Source of the DNA: Pelotomaculum terephthalicicum JT
Lineage (GTDB): Bacteria > Bacillota > Desulfotomaculia > Desulfotomaculales > Pelotomaculaceae
Assembly (NCBI RefSeq): GCF_022410535.1
Contig: NZ_JAKNBL010000004.1
Coordinates: forward strand, 62,001-126,000
Direction of reading: 5' to 3'
Length of the DNA: 64,000 nucleotides
Part shown: piece by piece, positions 44,289-53,051 of the stretch
Layout: the number at the start of each line of letters is the position of its first letter
How positions within the stretch are numbered: position 1 is the first letter of the stretch
Notes under the pieces: generated by a model
What the model saw: the letters and a program-made list of their open reading frames with translations, nothing else
The model's database searches: none
Told to the model about the DNA's origin: nothing
Program-made: the position numbers and the translations under genes

Positions 44289-44747
44289 ATGGAAATGAAT
44301 AATTCTAAACTTTATAATATAATATTTCCCTTATGGACACTTATTTTTTTCCCACCATATATCTTCTTGGTATTGATAGGTAATTTAATAATCGATGCGC
44401 TGGTTATCTTTTTAACAACATACTTTAATCGGATTAAGTTAAGCAGAAAAGAGTTGAAAACTATAATAATAAGAGCATGGGCTTTCGGCTTTGGGGCTGA
44501 TCTAATCGGCGTGTTCCTCTTATTCCTTTTATCAACAACATTTAAATTTAATGGTTACAATGCATTTGAAAGCCTTGAAGCAGCATTTTCATTCATCGCG
44601 TCTGTCATACTTGCCGGGATGCTAATTGCGTTTTTTAATTATCGCCAATGCCGTAAATTTATGGACGGTAAAATAGCCAGGAAGGTTGGTATAGCAATGG
44701 GAATCATTACCGCGCCATGGATGTTTTTCATACCGACACATTATTGA
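44289..44747 (+). CDS. Hypothetical four-helix membrane protein
   Basis: A 152-residue protein with about four membrane helices (residues 8-35, 60-82, 97-115, 130-148), and a basic loop RIKLSRKELKTIIIRAW between the first and second. I do not recognise the family. AAAGAG lies upstream of the ATG. Convergent with the HAD gene. Confidence 0.6.
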   Translation: MEMNNSKLYNIIFPLWTLIFFPPYIFLVLIGNLIIDALVIFLTTYFNRIKLSRKELKTIIIRAWAFGFGADLIGVFLLFLLSTTFKFNGYNAFESLEAAFSFIASVILAGMLIAFFNYRQCRKFMDGKIARKVGIAMGIITAPWMFFIPTHY

Positions 44748-44784
44748 CCGGAATCATATGATACAGTTGACCTATGCCACAAGC

Positions 44785-45258
44785 TTAGGCCCGCAAGGTG
44801 GCTATCAGACGTTTAGGGCGCAGCAGCAGATCCAGCGCGTCATTTATATCATTTACCACTATATCCGCTCTTCTCACAGCCTCCACGCTGCAACCTTCCT
44901 TTCCAATAACGGCAATCCCCAGAACGGCCTCCTCCAGCATGTGGACATCGTTATAGCCATTGCCGACGGCTACCGTATTTTCCTTCCCCAGTTTGAGCAA
45001 ATACTCTTTCTTATCTTGGTTTCCCCGGTCGGCATCCACCCGGTTGAGTTTGGTTCCCAGCTCAGCTGCCGCCTCCGCTCCCCGGCCCAAGGTATCGGCA
45101 GTCAACAGGTGGACATCAAGTTTATCTTTTAGATTTTTAATCCGCTCTTTTACTCCGGGGATTAACTGGCCATCCACGGTCAGGGTGCCGTTTAAATCGA
45201 GCATCAGGTGATGAAGCTCCAGAACCAGGTTTCTCCCCGGAAGGGTCAACTCAATCAA
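44785..45258 (-). CDS. HAD-family hydrolase of the soluble P-type-ATPase-like group
   Basis: A 157-residue minimal HAD phosphatase. Motif I is LDLNGTLTVDG (nucleophile Asp21, with Asn where most HADs have the second Asp), motif II LLTADTLG, lysine region KKEYLLKLG, and motif IV VAVGNGYNDVHMLEEA. This set matches the COG4087-type soluble P-type ATPase-like proteins, small phosphatases of unknown substrate. TTG start with GGGAGGTAG upstream. Confidence 0.8.
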   Translation of the reverse strand: MIELTLPGRNLVLELHHLMLDLNGTLTVDGQLIPGVKERIKNLKDKLDVHLLTADTLGRGAEAAAELGTKLNRVDADRGNQDKKEYLLKLGKENTVAVGNGYNDVHMLEEAVLGIAVIGKEGCSVEAVRRADIVVNDINDALDLLLRPKRLIATLRA

Positions 45259-45529
45259 TTTTCACTACCTCCCAACTTCTTGAAAAATGATGTCCCTAGT
45301 ATTTTAATCCTGTTCTCTATTATCTTCAATGCGACAATTATTGACATAATTTATCCTGGATAATATTTTTATAAATTTTATTTATTAGACTAATATATTA
45401 TTAGAATTTATAATCAGTTAGGGAATCCGAATAGCCGATAAAACAACAAATTATGCTGGAACAGGGGGCGGTAAATTCATAGCGTCAGAGACAGCGAATC
45501 AGCTGCGCGAACAAGAAGAGGAGGAAGAT

Positions 45530-46672
45530 ATGAGAAAAAATATTTTAGCTTTGGTCTTGCTTTTGCTGGCGGCAAGTGTCTTAGCAGGGTGCGGGAATCA
45601 AACAACGAATCCAGCTGCAGACTCCGCTGATTACAAAATTGGTGTCGTCACTCCAACATTGTCCACCAGTGAAGACGAGTTCAGGGCCGCCGACATGATG
45701 GCCCAGAAGTACCCCGGCATCGTTAAGCACATCACCCTGCCGGAAAACTTTTCCACGGAGATTGAAACCGGCATCAGTCAGATCACTTCCTTGGCGGATG
45801 ATCCCAAAATGAAAGCGATTATCGTGATTTCCGGGCAAGCGGGTTTACTGCCGGCCCTCCAAAAGGTGGAAGAAAAAAGACCGGATATTATTACGATGAC
45901 CGCCCCGATTTGGGATGATCCGGTGTTGATGTCAAAGTATGTAGATGTTAATCTGGACACGGACTGGGTAAAAAGAGGAGAGACTATCGCCCGCAAGGCG
46001 CACAGCATGGGGGCGAAAACGCTGATTCACTATTCTTTCCCCACCCACCTGGCCAAAGAGGCTATCGCGCAGAGAAAAGACATGATGCAGAAAACCTGCG
46101 CTGAATTGGACGTGCAGTGGGTTGAAGTGATCACTCCCGATCCGCAAACAGGCAACGGCACCGGTCCCATGCTGCAATTCTTAAGGGAGGATATTCCCCG
46201 TCAGATAAGCAAATACGGCACGGATACAAATATATTCGGCACAAACTGCCCGATGTATGATGTGATTATTGATGAAGCGCTGAAAGAGAAATTCCTGGTC
46301 GCGGAGCAATGCTGCCCCACCCCCACCCAGGCGTATCCCACGGTGATGGGGCTGGAGATTTCCGGTGAGGATGCCTGGAACTTCGAGAAAATAAATGATA
46401 TGATCCGGGAAAAAGCCGCGGCGGCGGGGATGACCAACAGATTAGGCGGGTGGCCGATACCCGCGACTGTGTTCATACCGGAATACGCCGTCGAACTGGC
46501 CAAAAAGAAGATTGAAGATCCCAGTTTCGACTATAATGACTTGCAGCAGCTGAACCAGTTCGGCCGGGATATTTCGGGACACGGAGTAACCTTCAGCAAG
46601 TTTAAGCCTTCGGCAACCGGCACTGAACTGGCTAATTATAATGTCATGATTATGGATTCGATCCTGTACTGA
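45530..46672 (+). CDS. DUF3798 solute-binding lipoprotein
   Basis: A 380-residue exported lipoprotein (lipobox VLAGC, Cys21) with a two-lobed periplasmic-binding fold: IGVVTPTLSTSEDEFRAADM, DPKMKAIIVISGQAGLLPAL, LIHYSFPTHLAKEAIAQRKD, YGTDTNIFGTNCPMYDVIID, CCPTPTQAYPTVMG. DUF3798 proteins are found in anaerobic Firmicutes with sugar/BMP-type ABC systems; the ligand is not known. AGGAGGAAG precedes the ATG. The ATPase gene follows after a terminator-like hairpin, so this gene is likely expressed in excess of the membrane parts. Confidence 0.88.
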   Translation: MRKNILALVLLLLAASVLAGCGNQTTNPAADSADYKIGVVTPTLSTSEDEFRAADMMAQKYPGIVKHITLPENFSTEIETGISQITSLADDPKMKAIIVISGQAGLLPALQKVEEKRPDIITMTAPIWDDPVLMSKYVDVNLDTDWVKRGETIARKAHSMGAKTLIHYSFPTHLAKEAIAQRKDMMQKTCAELDVQWVEVITPDPQTGNGTGPMLQFLREDIPRQISKYGTDTNIFGTNCPMYDVIIDEALKEKFLVAEQCCPTPTQAYPTVMGLEISGEDAWNFEKINDMIREKAAAAGMTNRLGGWPIPATVFIPEYAVELAKKKIEDPSFDYNDLQQLNQFGRDISGHGVTFSKFKPSATGTELANYNVMIMDSILY

Positions 46673-46703
46673 AGCGAAACGGCAAATTCAATAAAACAAA
46701 AGC

Positions 46704-46740
46704 GGCTGTCTATATTTATTGGACAGCCTGTCTTTTATTT
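46704..46740 (+). terminator. Hairpin between binding protein and ATPase genes
   Basis: GGCTGTC (46704-46710) pairs with GACAGCC (46722-46728), followed by TGTCTTTTATTT. It probably acts as a partial terminator within the transporter operon. Confidence 0.65.
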
Positions 46741-46803
46741 ATCGCTATATCTCAGCTGAAATCTTAGCATGGATATCTGGGAAAAAACATACGGTATATA
46801 TTT

Positions 46804-48390
46804 ATGGATAATATTTTGGAAATTAAAAATTTGAGCAAAAGATATAACGGGATCCCCGCTTTAACAAATATCAGCCTGTCGGTAAAAGCAGGTGAAATAC
46901 ACGGTATTGTTGGAGCCAACGGTTCAGGTAAAAGCACCTTGCTGAATATTTTGTCCGGCAGCCCGCTCATCCGGGAGACCGGGGGCTACCACGGGGAAAT
47001 ATCTTTCGCAGGAAACAGGGTCAACCTTAAAAACTGCGCCGAGGCAATCCGGATGGGCATCGGCATGGTTCATCAAGAATTCGCCTTGCTCCCCGATTTG
47101 ACTATCGCTGAAAATATTAAGCTGAGCCGGGAACACACCCATAAATTCACCGACCGGCTGTTTGGTCCGAAATATTCATTTATAGACAGAAAGAGAAATG
47201 ATGAAAGCGCGGCCCGGATCTTGCAAAAACTCCGTCTGCATCTTGATGTAGACGTTAAAATCATCAATCTTTCAACAAACACTAGGCAATTCGTGGAGAT
47301 CGCCAGAGTAATAGACCGCACAGACTTGAAACTGCTGCTGTTAGATGAGCCCACTGCCGTTCTCAGCAGAGACGACGGCTTAAATTTAATTGCGGTCTTT
47401 AGGGAAATGGCCCAAAACGGGTTGGGGATCTTATTCATTTCGCACCGGCTGGAGGAAATGCAGCAGATATGTGACCGGGTAACCGTTTTCCGGGATGGGG
47501 CAATCGTCTCCAGCTATGAGCAAGGGGAAATATCCATAAAAAATCTGGCCAGGGATATGATCGGCCACACGGTGCATAAAGCGACAGCACCCAAAAGAGA
47601 GATAAAGGCCCGGCCGGCTATTAGTTTTCAGCAGTTCTCCGTGAAAATGCCGGGTGAAGAAATTAACGGCCTGGATCTGACTGTTTTTGAAGGTGAAATA
47701 TTGGGGCTGACCAGTCTTTCCGGACACGGCAAACTGGCTTTGGGATATGGCGTCATGGGCATGTACCCCACAGGCGGCGAGGTTATTTATGAAAATAAGA
47801 AAATAGACCGGATGGACGCTAAGGCAAATATCCTCAACGGCATATACGTATTGCCGGATGACCGGCAGGCCCTGGGCATGCTTCCGGAACATTCGCTGGC
47901 GGATAATATTATTTTTACGGGAAACCAGATAAAAAATTTGTTTTCAATTAATTTTGGCCGGCCGTTTTCAGGCTTTATTGACCGGAAAAAGGCCGACGCT
48001 CACGTCCATCAACTGGTGCGGAACTTTGAAATCAAATGCGCTTCGCTCAAACAAAAGAGTAAAGAATTAAGCGGGGGGAATCAGCAAAAGGTTTGTATCG
48101 CCAGAGCCCTGACCCTGAATCCCAAATTGTTGATTGTGGCGGAGCCCACCAGAGGGATTGACATATCGGCCAAAGAAAAAATACTGCAGATGCTGCTGGA
48201 CATCAACCGGAAAAATCATACCACCATCGTGATTGCATCCAGTGAATTGGACGAATTAAAAAGAGTATGCGACCGGATCGCCGTGATGGTGGACGGGAAA
48301 ATTTTTAAAATATTATTGCCTGATGCATCCGAAACAGAGTTTGGACTGGCGTTGGCCGGTGAAGAAGGAACAAAAAATGAAGAATTTTAG
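46804..48390 (+). CDS. ABC importer ATPase with two nucleotide-binding domains (sugar/BMP type)
   Basis: A 528-residue RbsA/MglA-type ATPase. Domain 1 has Walker A GANGSGKST near residue 39 and Walker B LLLLDEPTAVLS, with a degenerate signature LSTNTRQF. Domain 2 has a poor Walker A (SLSGHGK) but a good signature LSGGNQQK and Walker B LLIVAEPTRGIDI. So one composite site is active, as is usual in this group. It energises uptake of the DUF3798 ligand. The permease gene overlaps its end. Confidence 0.92.
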   Translation: MDNILEIKNLSKRYNGIPALTNISLSVKAGEIHGIVGANGSGKSTLLNILSGSPLIRETGGYHGEISFAGNRVNLKNCAEAIRMGIGMVHQEFALLPDLTIAENIKLSREHTHKFTDRLFGPKYSFIDRKRNDESAARILQKLRLHLDVDVKIINLSTNTRQFVEIARVIDRTDLKLLLLDEPTAVLSRDDGLNLIAVFREMAQNGLGILFISHRLEEMQQICDRVTVFRDGAIVSSYEQGEISIKNLARDMIGHTVHKATAPKREIKARPAISFQQFSVKMPGEEINGLDLTVFEGEILGLTSLSGHGKLALGYGVMGMYPTGGEVIYENKKIDRMDAKANILNGIYVLPDDRQALGMLPEHSLADNIIFTGNQIKNLFSINFGRPFSGFIDRKKADAHVHQLVRNFEIKCASLKQKSKELSGGNQQKVCIARALTLNPKLLIVAEPTRGIDISAKEKILQMLLDINRKNHTTIVIASSELDELKRVCDRIAVMVDGKIFKILLPDASETEFGLALAGEEGTKNEEF

Positions 48391-49408
48391 CATAAAGCCT
48401 CCGCAGGTTATTATACTTATTTTTTTAATTGTCTTAATTGGCCTGGCCTATGTTTTACAGATGGATTTAATAGTATTATTCAACGAATCTTTGATCAAGC
48501 TGGTGATGAACGGGGTACTGGTGCTGTCGCTGATACCCATGCTTAACGCGGGCGCGGGCATGAATTTCGGCCTTCCCGTGGGCATAACCGGCGGCCTGGT
48601 CGGTCTGTGCATTGCCGTAAATTTCAGGCTGACAGGGTTTTCCGGTTTTTTCATGTCATTATTATTGAGCGTGCCGATTTGCGGCATGCTCGGCTGGCTC
48701 TACGGGCTAATCCTGAACAGGGTCAAAGGGCGGGAGGAAATTGCCGGTACTTTTATCGGTTTTTCTGTTATTCCTTTGATGAACTATTTTTGGACACTGG
48801 CTCCTTTTCAAAACAGACAAATGCTTTATCCTATCGGGGGTCAGGGTTTGAGGCCCAAAATCAGCCTGGAGCCTTATTTTTATAATGTTCTTGATCAATT
48901 TTGCTTGATCAAAATAGGCGGCATAGAAATTCCCCTGGGCTTGCTGGCCTTTTACGGCCTGATCTGTCTTTTCTTATATTTGTTTTTCCGGTCAAAGGTT
49001 GGCCGGGCAATCATTGCCACGGGAGAAAATGAGGCGTTTTCCAAATTGTCCGGCATTGACATAGCCGGAATTCGTCTTATCGCCGTAATTCTCTCCACCA
49101 TTCTTGCCGGCATTGGTATTTGTGTGTATTCTCAAAGCTACGGCTTTATTCAGCTTTACGATGAGCCCTTATCCATGTACTTTCCAGCCATTTCGGCAGT
49201 CTTAATCGGCGGAAGCACAGGCAGAAGGACCTACATATTTGAAGCGGTGCTGGGCGCCTATTTGCTGCAGACCATCTATCTCCTTACCGTACCCATCGCC
49301 AATCAAATATTAATTCCTGAAGTAACGGAAATTTTAAGGACTTTGATTACCTACAGCATTATTTTATATGCCTTGCTATACAGAGACAAACGGGGGATCG
49401 TTCATTGA
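48377..49408 (+). CDS. ABC importer permease, first subunit
   Basis: A 343-residue BPD_transp_2-type permease with eight or more membrane helices and the family loop GMNFGLPVGITGGLVGLCIA and NRVKGREEIAGTFIGFS. The ATG at 48377 overlaps the ATPase stop. An internal GGSTGRRTYIFEAVLGAYLL segment is near the C-terminus. Pairs with the next gene as a heterodimer. Confidence 0.9.
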   Translation: MKNFSIKPPQVIILIFLIVLIGLAYVLQMDLIVLFNESLIKLVMNGVLVLSLIPMLNAGAGMNFGLPVGITGGLVGLCIAVNFRLTGFSGFFMSLLLSVPICGMLGWLYGLILNRVKGREEIAGTFIGFSVIPLMNYFWTLAPFQNRQMLYPIGGQGLRPKISLEPYFYNVLDQFCLIKIGGIEIPLGLLAFYGLICLFLYLFFRSKVGRAIIATGENEAFSKLSGIDIAGIRLIAVILSTILAGIGICVYSQSYGFIQLYDEPLSMYFPAISAVLIGGSTGRRTYIFEAVLGAYLLQTIYLLTVPIANQILIPEVTEILRTLITYSIILYALLYRDKRGIVH

Positions 49409-50460
49409 GGCTCAGGCAGCGGGCGGAACAATTATTTAATATTGAGCATATTGTGCCGGTAGTGTTTTTGTTCTTGTCTTTTTTTGCCTGGCAGGTTTCC
49501 GGCCTTACCGGCACTTTTGTATTTAATCAGGTATTAACCAGGTTCATCAGAGACGGGATCCTGGTCTTATCGTTAATTATTCCGGTAGTTGCCGGCATGG
49601 GGCTGAATTTTGCCATTATTGTGGGCGCCATGTCCGCGCAAGCGGCTTTATTGTTTGTGATCAGCTGTCAGGTTGCCGGTTTGGGAGGGATATTATCAGT
49701 AATCTTCCTTAGCATAGCGCTCTCCGTGGTCTTAGGTTTTGCCATCGGCCACGTCTTAAACCGGGTGAAAGGGAAAGAGATGATTGTCACCATAATAATC
49801 GGCTTTTTGGCGAACAGCGTTTATCAGCTGGTTTTTTTAGCAGGCTTCGGCACTATTATTCCGGTGGCAAATAAAGAGATTATTCTTTCCAGAGGCATAG
49901 GGGTGAGAAATGCCGTGGATCTGAGCATGTATCGCAACACCATTGATAAATTCTGGCTTTTAAAGATAGAAGGATTAGAGATCCCCTTATTTATGATCCT
50001 GGTGGTCCTCCTGTTTGGGGGGATGATCTATTACCTGCTGCATACCCGTTTTGGCCGGGAGGTGAAAGCGGCGGGTTCCGGCAGTGAAAAAGCGGAAGTT
50101 GCCGGCATAAATGTTAATTTACTTAGAATCAAGGTAATCATCCTGTCCATGGTGCTGGCCGCGCTTGGACAGTTGGTATATTTGCAGAATATCGGCATGT
50201 TTGATGTTTACACGGCGCATATGAACGCGGATGTTTTTTCTTGCGCCGCTCTTTTGGCCGGCGGCGCAAGTATCAAAAGCGCCAAAATTCGACATGCGCT
50301 AATAGGGATTTTTCTTTTTCATACCCTGTTTATTGTTTCACCTCAGGCCGGTCAGAATTTATTCCACAATGCCGCTTTGGGGGAATATTTTCGAAGCTTC
50401 GTGGCCTATGGAACAATTGCCTTTGCTTTGATTATTAATGTTAAGCGCGAGAATATGTAA
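49405..50460 (+). CDS. ABC importer permease, second subunit
   Basis: A 351-residue paralogue of the first permease: GMGLNFAIIVGAMSAQAALL, NRVKGKEMIVTIIIGFLANS, and VKAAGSGSEKAEVAGINVNL. It starts with TTG overlapping the stop of the first permease (ATTGA). Last gene of the DUF3798 transporter. An imperfect inverted repeat near 50461-50520 could terminate it and the convergent ppiB gene. Confidence 0.9.
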   Translation: MRLRQRAEQLFNIEHIVPVVFLFLSFFAWQVSGLTGTFVFNQVLTRFIRDGILVLSLIIPVVAGMGLNFAIIVGAMSAQAALLFVISCQVAGLGGILSVIFLSIALSVVLGFAIGHVLNRVKGKEMIVTIIIGFLANSVYQLVFLAGFGTIIPVANKEIILSRGIGVRNAVDLSMYRNTIDKFWLLKIEGLEIPLFMILVVLLFGGMIYYLLHTRFGREVKAAGSGSEKAEVAGINVNLLRIKVIILSMVLAALGQLVYLQNIGMFDVYTAHMNADVFSCAALLAGGASIKSAKIRHALIGIFLFHTLFIVSPQAGQNLFHNAALGEYFRSFVAYGTIAFALIINVKRENM

Positions 50461-50536
50461 ACGGTAAGCCGGAGGTTAATACGGTTTATGTCAAACGCCT
50501 CAAGCTTAAACCGGCCTTACCTTTTGCTCAAGCGGC

Positions 50537-50971
50537 TTATTCTTCCCAAGCCTTTACTTCCTTCATTTTATCTCCTTGCTTTATCTCATCCACATATTCC
50601 ATTCCTTCTATAACCTTGCCGAATACCGTATGCACTCCGTCAAGGTGCGGGAAAGCGTCATAACAGATGAAAAACTGGCTTCCACCTGTATCTTTTCCGG
50701 CGTGAGCCATCGACAGCGCCCCTCTAAGGTGTTTATTGGGGTTTCCCGCAGTTTCACATTTGATCGTGTAACCAGGTCCACCCGTGCCATTACCATGGGG
50801 GCATCCTCCCTGCGCTACAAAACCTGGAATGACTCGATGGAAATTTAAACCATTATAAAATCCTGTATTGGCCAGCTTTTCGAAGTTCTCCACCGTTCCG
50901 GGCGCGTTTTTTTCAAAGAAATCAATGACTATTTTCCTGCCATTTTCCAATTCAATGCTGCCTTTTTTCAC
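50537..50971 (-). CDS. ppiB: Cyclophilin-type peptidyl-prolyl cis-trans isomerase
   Basis: A 144-residue cytoplasmic cyclophilin: [75 protein letters not shown]. The catalytic Arg in FHRV and the FVAQGG and SQFFI strands are present. GTG start with GAGGAGG upstream. No export signal. Stand-alone gene. Confidence 0.95.
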   Translation of the reverse strand: MKKGSIELENGRKIVIDFFEKNAPGTVENFEKLANTGFYNGLNFHRVIPGFVAQGGCPHGNGTGGPGYTIKCETAGNPNKHLRGALSMAHAGKDTGGSQFFICYDAFPHLDGVHTVFGKVIEGMEYVDEIKQGDKMKEVKAWEE

Positions 50972-51098
50972 TTATCGCATCCTCCTCAGTTTTGTTCCAA
51001 TAAATGCATTTTACTAAACTAAGTGGGATTTAGCAAATTTCCGTTCAGCTCAACTTTCGGTCATTGGTCGGAAACTCCTGCCATGCCGGTCGTCGGCA

Positions 51099-51131
51099 CA
51101 AGAAAAATATAAGGGCAGTCAGTCGCTGCCC
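51099..51131 (-). terminator. Terminator after the TnpB/omegaRNA-like unit
   Basis: On the minus strand GGGCAG (51131-51126) pairs with CTGCCC (51118-51113) and is followed by TTATATTTTTCTTG. It would end a transcript running through tnpB and its 3' flank. Confidence 0.65.
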
Positions 51132-51184
51132 GGCAATTGCTTTTTTCTAAAATATAATTCTTCTTTACCCTAATTTCAGGTACT

Positions 51185-51430
51185 TTGTGACACTCTATGC
51201 GCCGGGGATTAAATCCCGGCGGTTTCTTCGGGCACCCGTGCGTAGTCGCTGCTCGCAGTAATTGAAGCGTGGCCTCTACCGCGTTGAGAGCGTAGTGGGC
51301 GACGGATAACGCCAGGCGGTGCCAAGCCCGTTCCTGCTCCTATTTTGGATTTACAGCTCATGGGGGGCAGGAACACCCTTGCCTTTCGGACTTTAGGGCT
51401 TTGTTCGTGTATGTCTCCGCTTAAACCGCG
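51185..51430 (-). ncRNA. Candidate omegaRNA-like 3' flank of tnpB
   Basis: The 240 bases after the tnpB stop are G+C-rich and structured on the same strand, without a credible protein. They end with CCGCCGGGATTTAATCCCCGG CG (51222-51200), a strong hairpin of the type found at the right end of IS605-like elements, where TnpB guide RNAs are made. If so, the guide is the 16-20 bases after the scaffold, within about 51165-51195. The exact end of the scaffold cannot be set without relatives. Confidence 0.5.
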
Positions 51431-52680
51431 TATCTTAAAAAGAGCCTCTTGCCGATATTTCTGACGGCGTTTAGCGCAACACTGCCTTTCTTGCCGCATT
51501 TGCAAGTAAATAACGGCGCCCCGGACCGGTAATATTCCTTGTTATCACTGTGCCGGGCTATCTCCGCCCCGCAATCGGCACATAACCGGCTTGTGTTTCT
51601 GGGGTTTACCCGGCTGATGATTATTCCATACTCCCAGGCTTTGTATTTCGTATAGTGGAATATCCTGCCCAGGAGCCAGTAGGAACGCTTGGAACTGGCC
51701 CGCCTGCTGAACTTGCCTTGCTCAGGTTTAAAATTATTCAGGTATTCAAACACGATGATAGTCGCGCCATGTTCCAGGGCAAAGTCCAGTATTCTACGAG
51801 ACACCCGGTGGGCTTCATTATCGTCGATGTTATGGATCCTGTTCCTTAGCGCCTTATTGTCCTGCTCATCCTTATTCAAGGAACCCGTAAGGCTGAGCTT
51901 GGTTGCGATAATACCCAAAAGTCGTTTCCTGCGGCCGCTGAGGCTGTCACCGCCACGGATAAACCGGGTGGCCACCTGCGTGCCGTCGCTTTTGAATATG
52001 CCGCATACCGCCAGCCTGTTGCTAATATTTAAGCCTACAGCGCAAATCTTCAGGCTTGGCTCTTTAACCTGCTCGGCAACCGCCTTCACTACCGGTTTTT
52101 CCTTTTCAACCGGGAAATGCAGCTCAAGCCGGTTTTTCTTAATTACCGCGTGAGGACAGCCTATCTTCCAGCCGTCCTGAACCCGCCGGCCGGTCAAATG
52201 ATACTTCACCCAGCGCCAGGTGTTGCCGTCGAACAACTTCAGCATAATAGACTTGCCAGTGTAACCTTTATACTGGCCGGCATAAAACAAAGTGTTGCGC
52301 TGCCACTCTCTGGGCGGCACCGGCGGTCTATATTTAAGCTTTTTCTCTTTGGCTTCGGCCTTGGCTTTTGCATCTTTCCATTTTTTCAGCTTGGAGAAGA
52401 ATGAACGGGCTGCTCCAATGGCCGTGTTTATACAAGCCCGCCGGAACATAGCCGGGATATCCCACTTTAAGGGAAACGGCGGTGCAGGGTTGTCCTTTGT
52501 ACTGTGAGTTAATCTTTCAAGTTCGGTTAACGCTTTTTTATTGGTTAGTTCAAGTATTTGAGCACGCTCCTTGATTATACCAAAATAAAACGCTGTGACT
52601 TCATTAAACAGTTTTTCAGTGGTGATGAACCATTCAGGAAAACGGTACTCCAAGGTTTGCTTGATGGTTTTAGTAGGCAT
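51421..52680 (-). CDS. tnpB: TnpB-family protein lacking two RuvC catalytic aspartates
   Basis: A 419-residue IS605 OrfB/TnpB-type protein. The RuvC-like core and zinc ribbon (CADCGAEI at 367-374, CKCGKKG at 393-399) are recognisable, and RuvC-II Glu312 is kept (VFEYLNN). RuvC-I reads AVGLNISN: the usual Asp is Gly216. RuvC-III reads GKKGSVALNAVRNI: the usual Asp is Ala402. Loss of both predicts no DNA cleavage. The frame is complete, with a strong GGAGGAGG ribosome site. No tnpA is present. Downstream lies an omegaRNA-like region; upstream lie two terminators and a Moco-type riboswitch. It may be a domesticated RNA-guided binder, or a decaying but still open transposon gene. Confidence 0.8.
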   Translation of the reverse strand: MPTKTIKQTLEYRFPEWFITTEKLFNEVTAFYFGIIKERAQILELTNKKALTELERLTHSTKDNPAPPFPLKWDIPAMFRRACINTAIGAARSFFSKLKKWKDAKAKAEAKEKKLKYRPPVPPREWQRNTLFYAGQYKGYTGKSIMLKLFDGNTWRWVKYHLTGRRVQDGWKIGCPHAVIKKNRLELHFPVEKEKPVVKAVAEQVKEPSLKICAVGLNISNRLAVCGIFKSDGTQVATRFIRGGDSLSGRRKRLLGIIATKLSLTGSLNKDEQDNKALRNRIHNIDDNEAHRVSRRILDFALEHGATIIVFEYLNNFKPEQGKFSRRASSKRSYWLLGRIFHYTKYKAWEYGIIISRVNPRNTSRLCADCGAEIARHSDNKEYYRSGAPLFTCKCGKKGSVALNAVRNIGKRLFLRYAV

Positions 52681-52704
52681 TACACACCTCCTCCCTGATA
52701 ATCG

Positions 52705-52740
52705 ATATAAAAAGACCCTTCCATAAAACGGAAAGGGCTA
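52705..52740 (-). terminator. Second terminator between riboswitch and tnpB
   Basis: On the minus strand AGCCCTTTCC and GGAAGGGTCT form a stem around GTTTTAT, followed by TTTTATAT. It is 25 bases upstream of the tnpB ATG, so tnpB expression needs read-through. Confidence 0.7.
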
Positions 52741-52753
52741 AAATAAGTATAGT

Positions 52754-52781
52754 AATAAAAACGTCTTCTCGAGGAAGACGT
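52754..52781 (-). terminator. First terminator, expression platform of the riboswitch
   Basis: On the minus strand ACGTCTTC pairs with GAAGACGT around CTCGA and is followed by TTTTTATT. It lies nine bases after the aptamer-like region. Confidence 0.8.
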
Positions 52782-52789
52782 AATAATTA

Positions 52790-52915
52790 CTCACAGGCCA
52801 CAAAGGCTCTGCTGCTTATTGTCTCCTTTCCATAAGGGAGGCATGGCCGTTTCCCGCCATACCCAGCGGCCTGTTCGCCGTGAGACAAATCCTTTAGGCA
52901 AAAAGGCTCGGAGTA
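52790..52915 (-). promoter_or_regulatory. Moco/Tuco-type riboswitch aptamer
   Basis: The minus-strand RNA shows the molybdenum-cofactor motif as I know it: a CTCCGAGCC start, TTGCCTAAAGGA, TTGTCTC paired with GAGACAA, GGCCGCTGGGT, a GGCGGGAAACGGCC hairpin, and the conserved GCCTCCCTTATGGAAAGGAG followed by ACAATAAGC. The last string closely resembles the E. coli moaA leader (GCCUCCC..UGGAAAGG.G.ACA). It is followed by two terminators and the tnpB-like gene. A covariance model search (RF01055) would settle it; it might also bind the tungsten cofactor. Confidence 0.72.
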
Positions 52916-52947
52916 GTTGTATAATTCATAATTTTTCCTTAGAAACA

Positions 52948-52977
52948 ATTATAGTCACAGAATAAACTGCATGTCAA
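52948..52977 (-). promoter_or_regulatory. Sigma-A promoter for riboswitch-tnpB transcript
   Basis: On the minus strand TTGACA (52977-52972) and TATAAT (52953-52948) with an 18-base spacer, both perfect. The start point would be near 52940, just upstream of the aptamer, so the riboswitch has its own promoter. Confidence 0.8.
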
Positions 52978-53051
52978 CCGGTATTTTTATACACATCCAT
53001 AGCCCCACCATCTTTGAAAGTTAAATCTTGCATTTTAACGGATATGAATCA

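Noticed and set aside
51209-51505. A 98-codon minus-strand frame after tnpB
   Set aside because: Arg/Gly/Ser-rich composition without family features; the region is better read as a structured RNA and the 3' end of tnpB.
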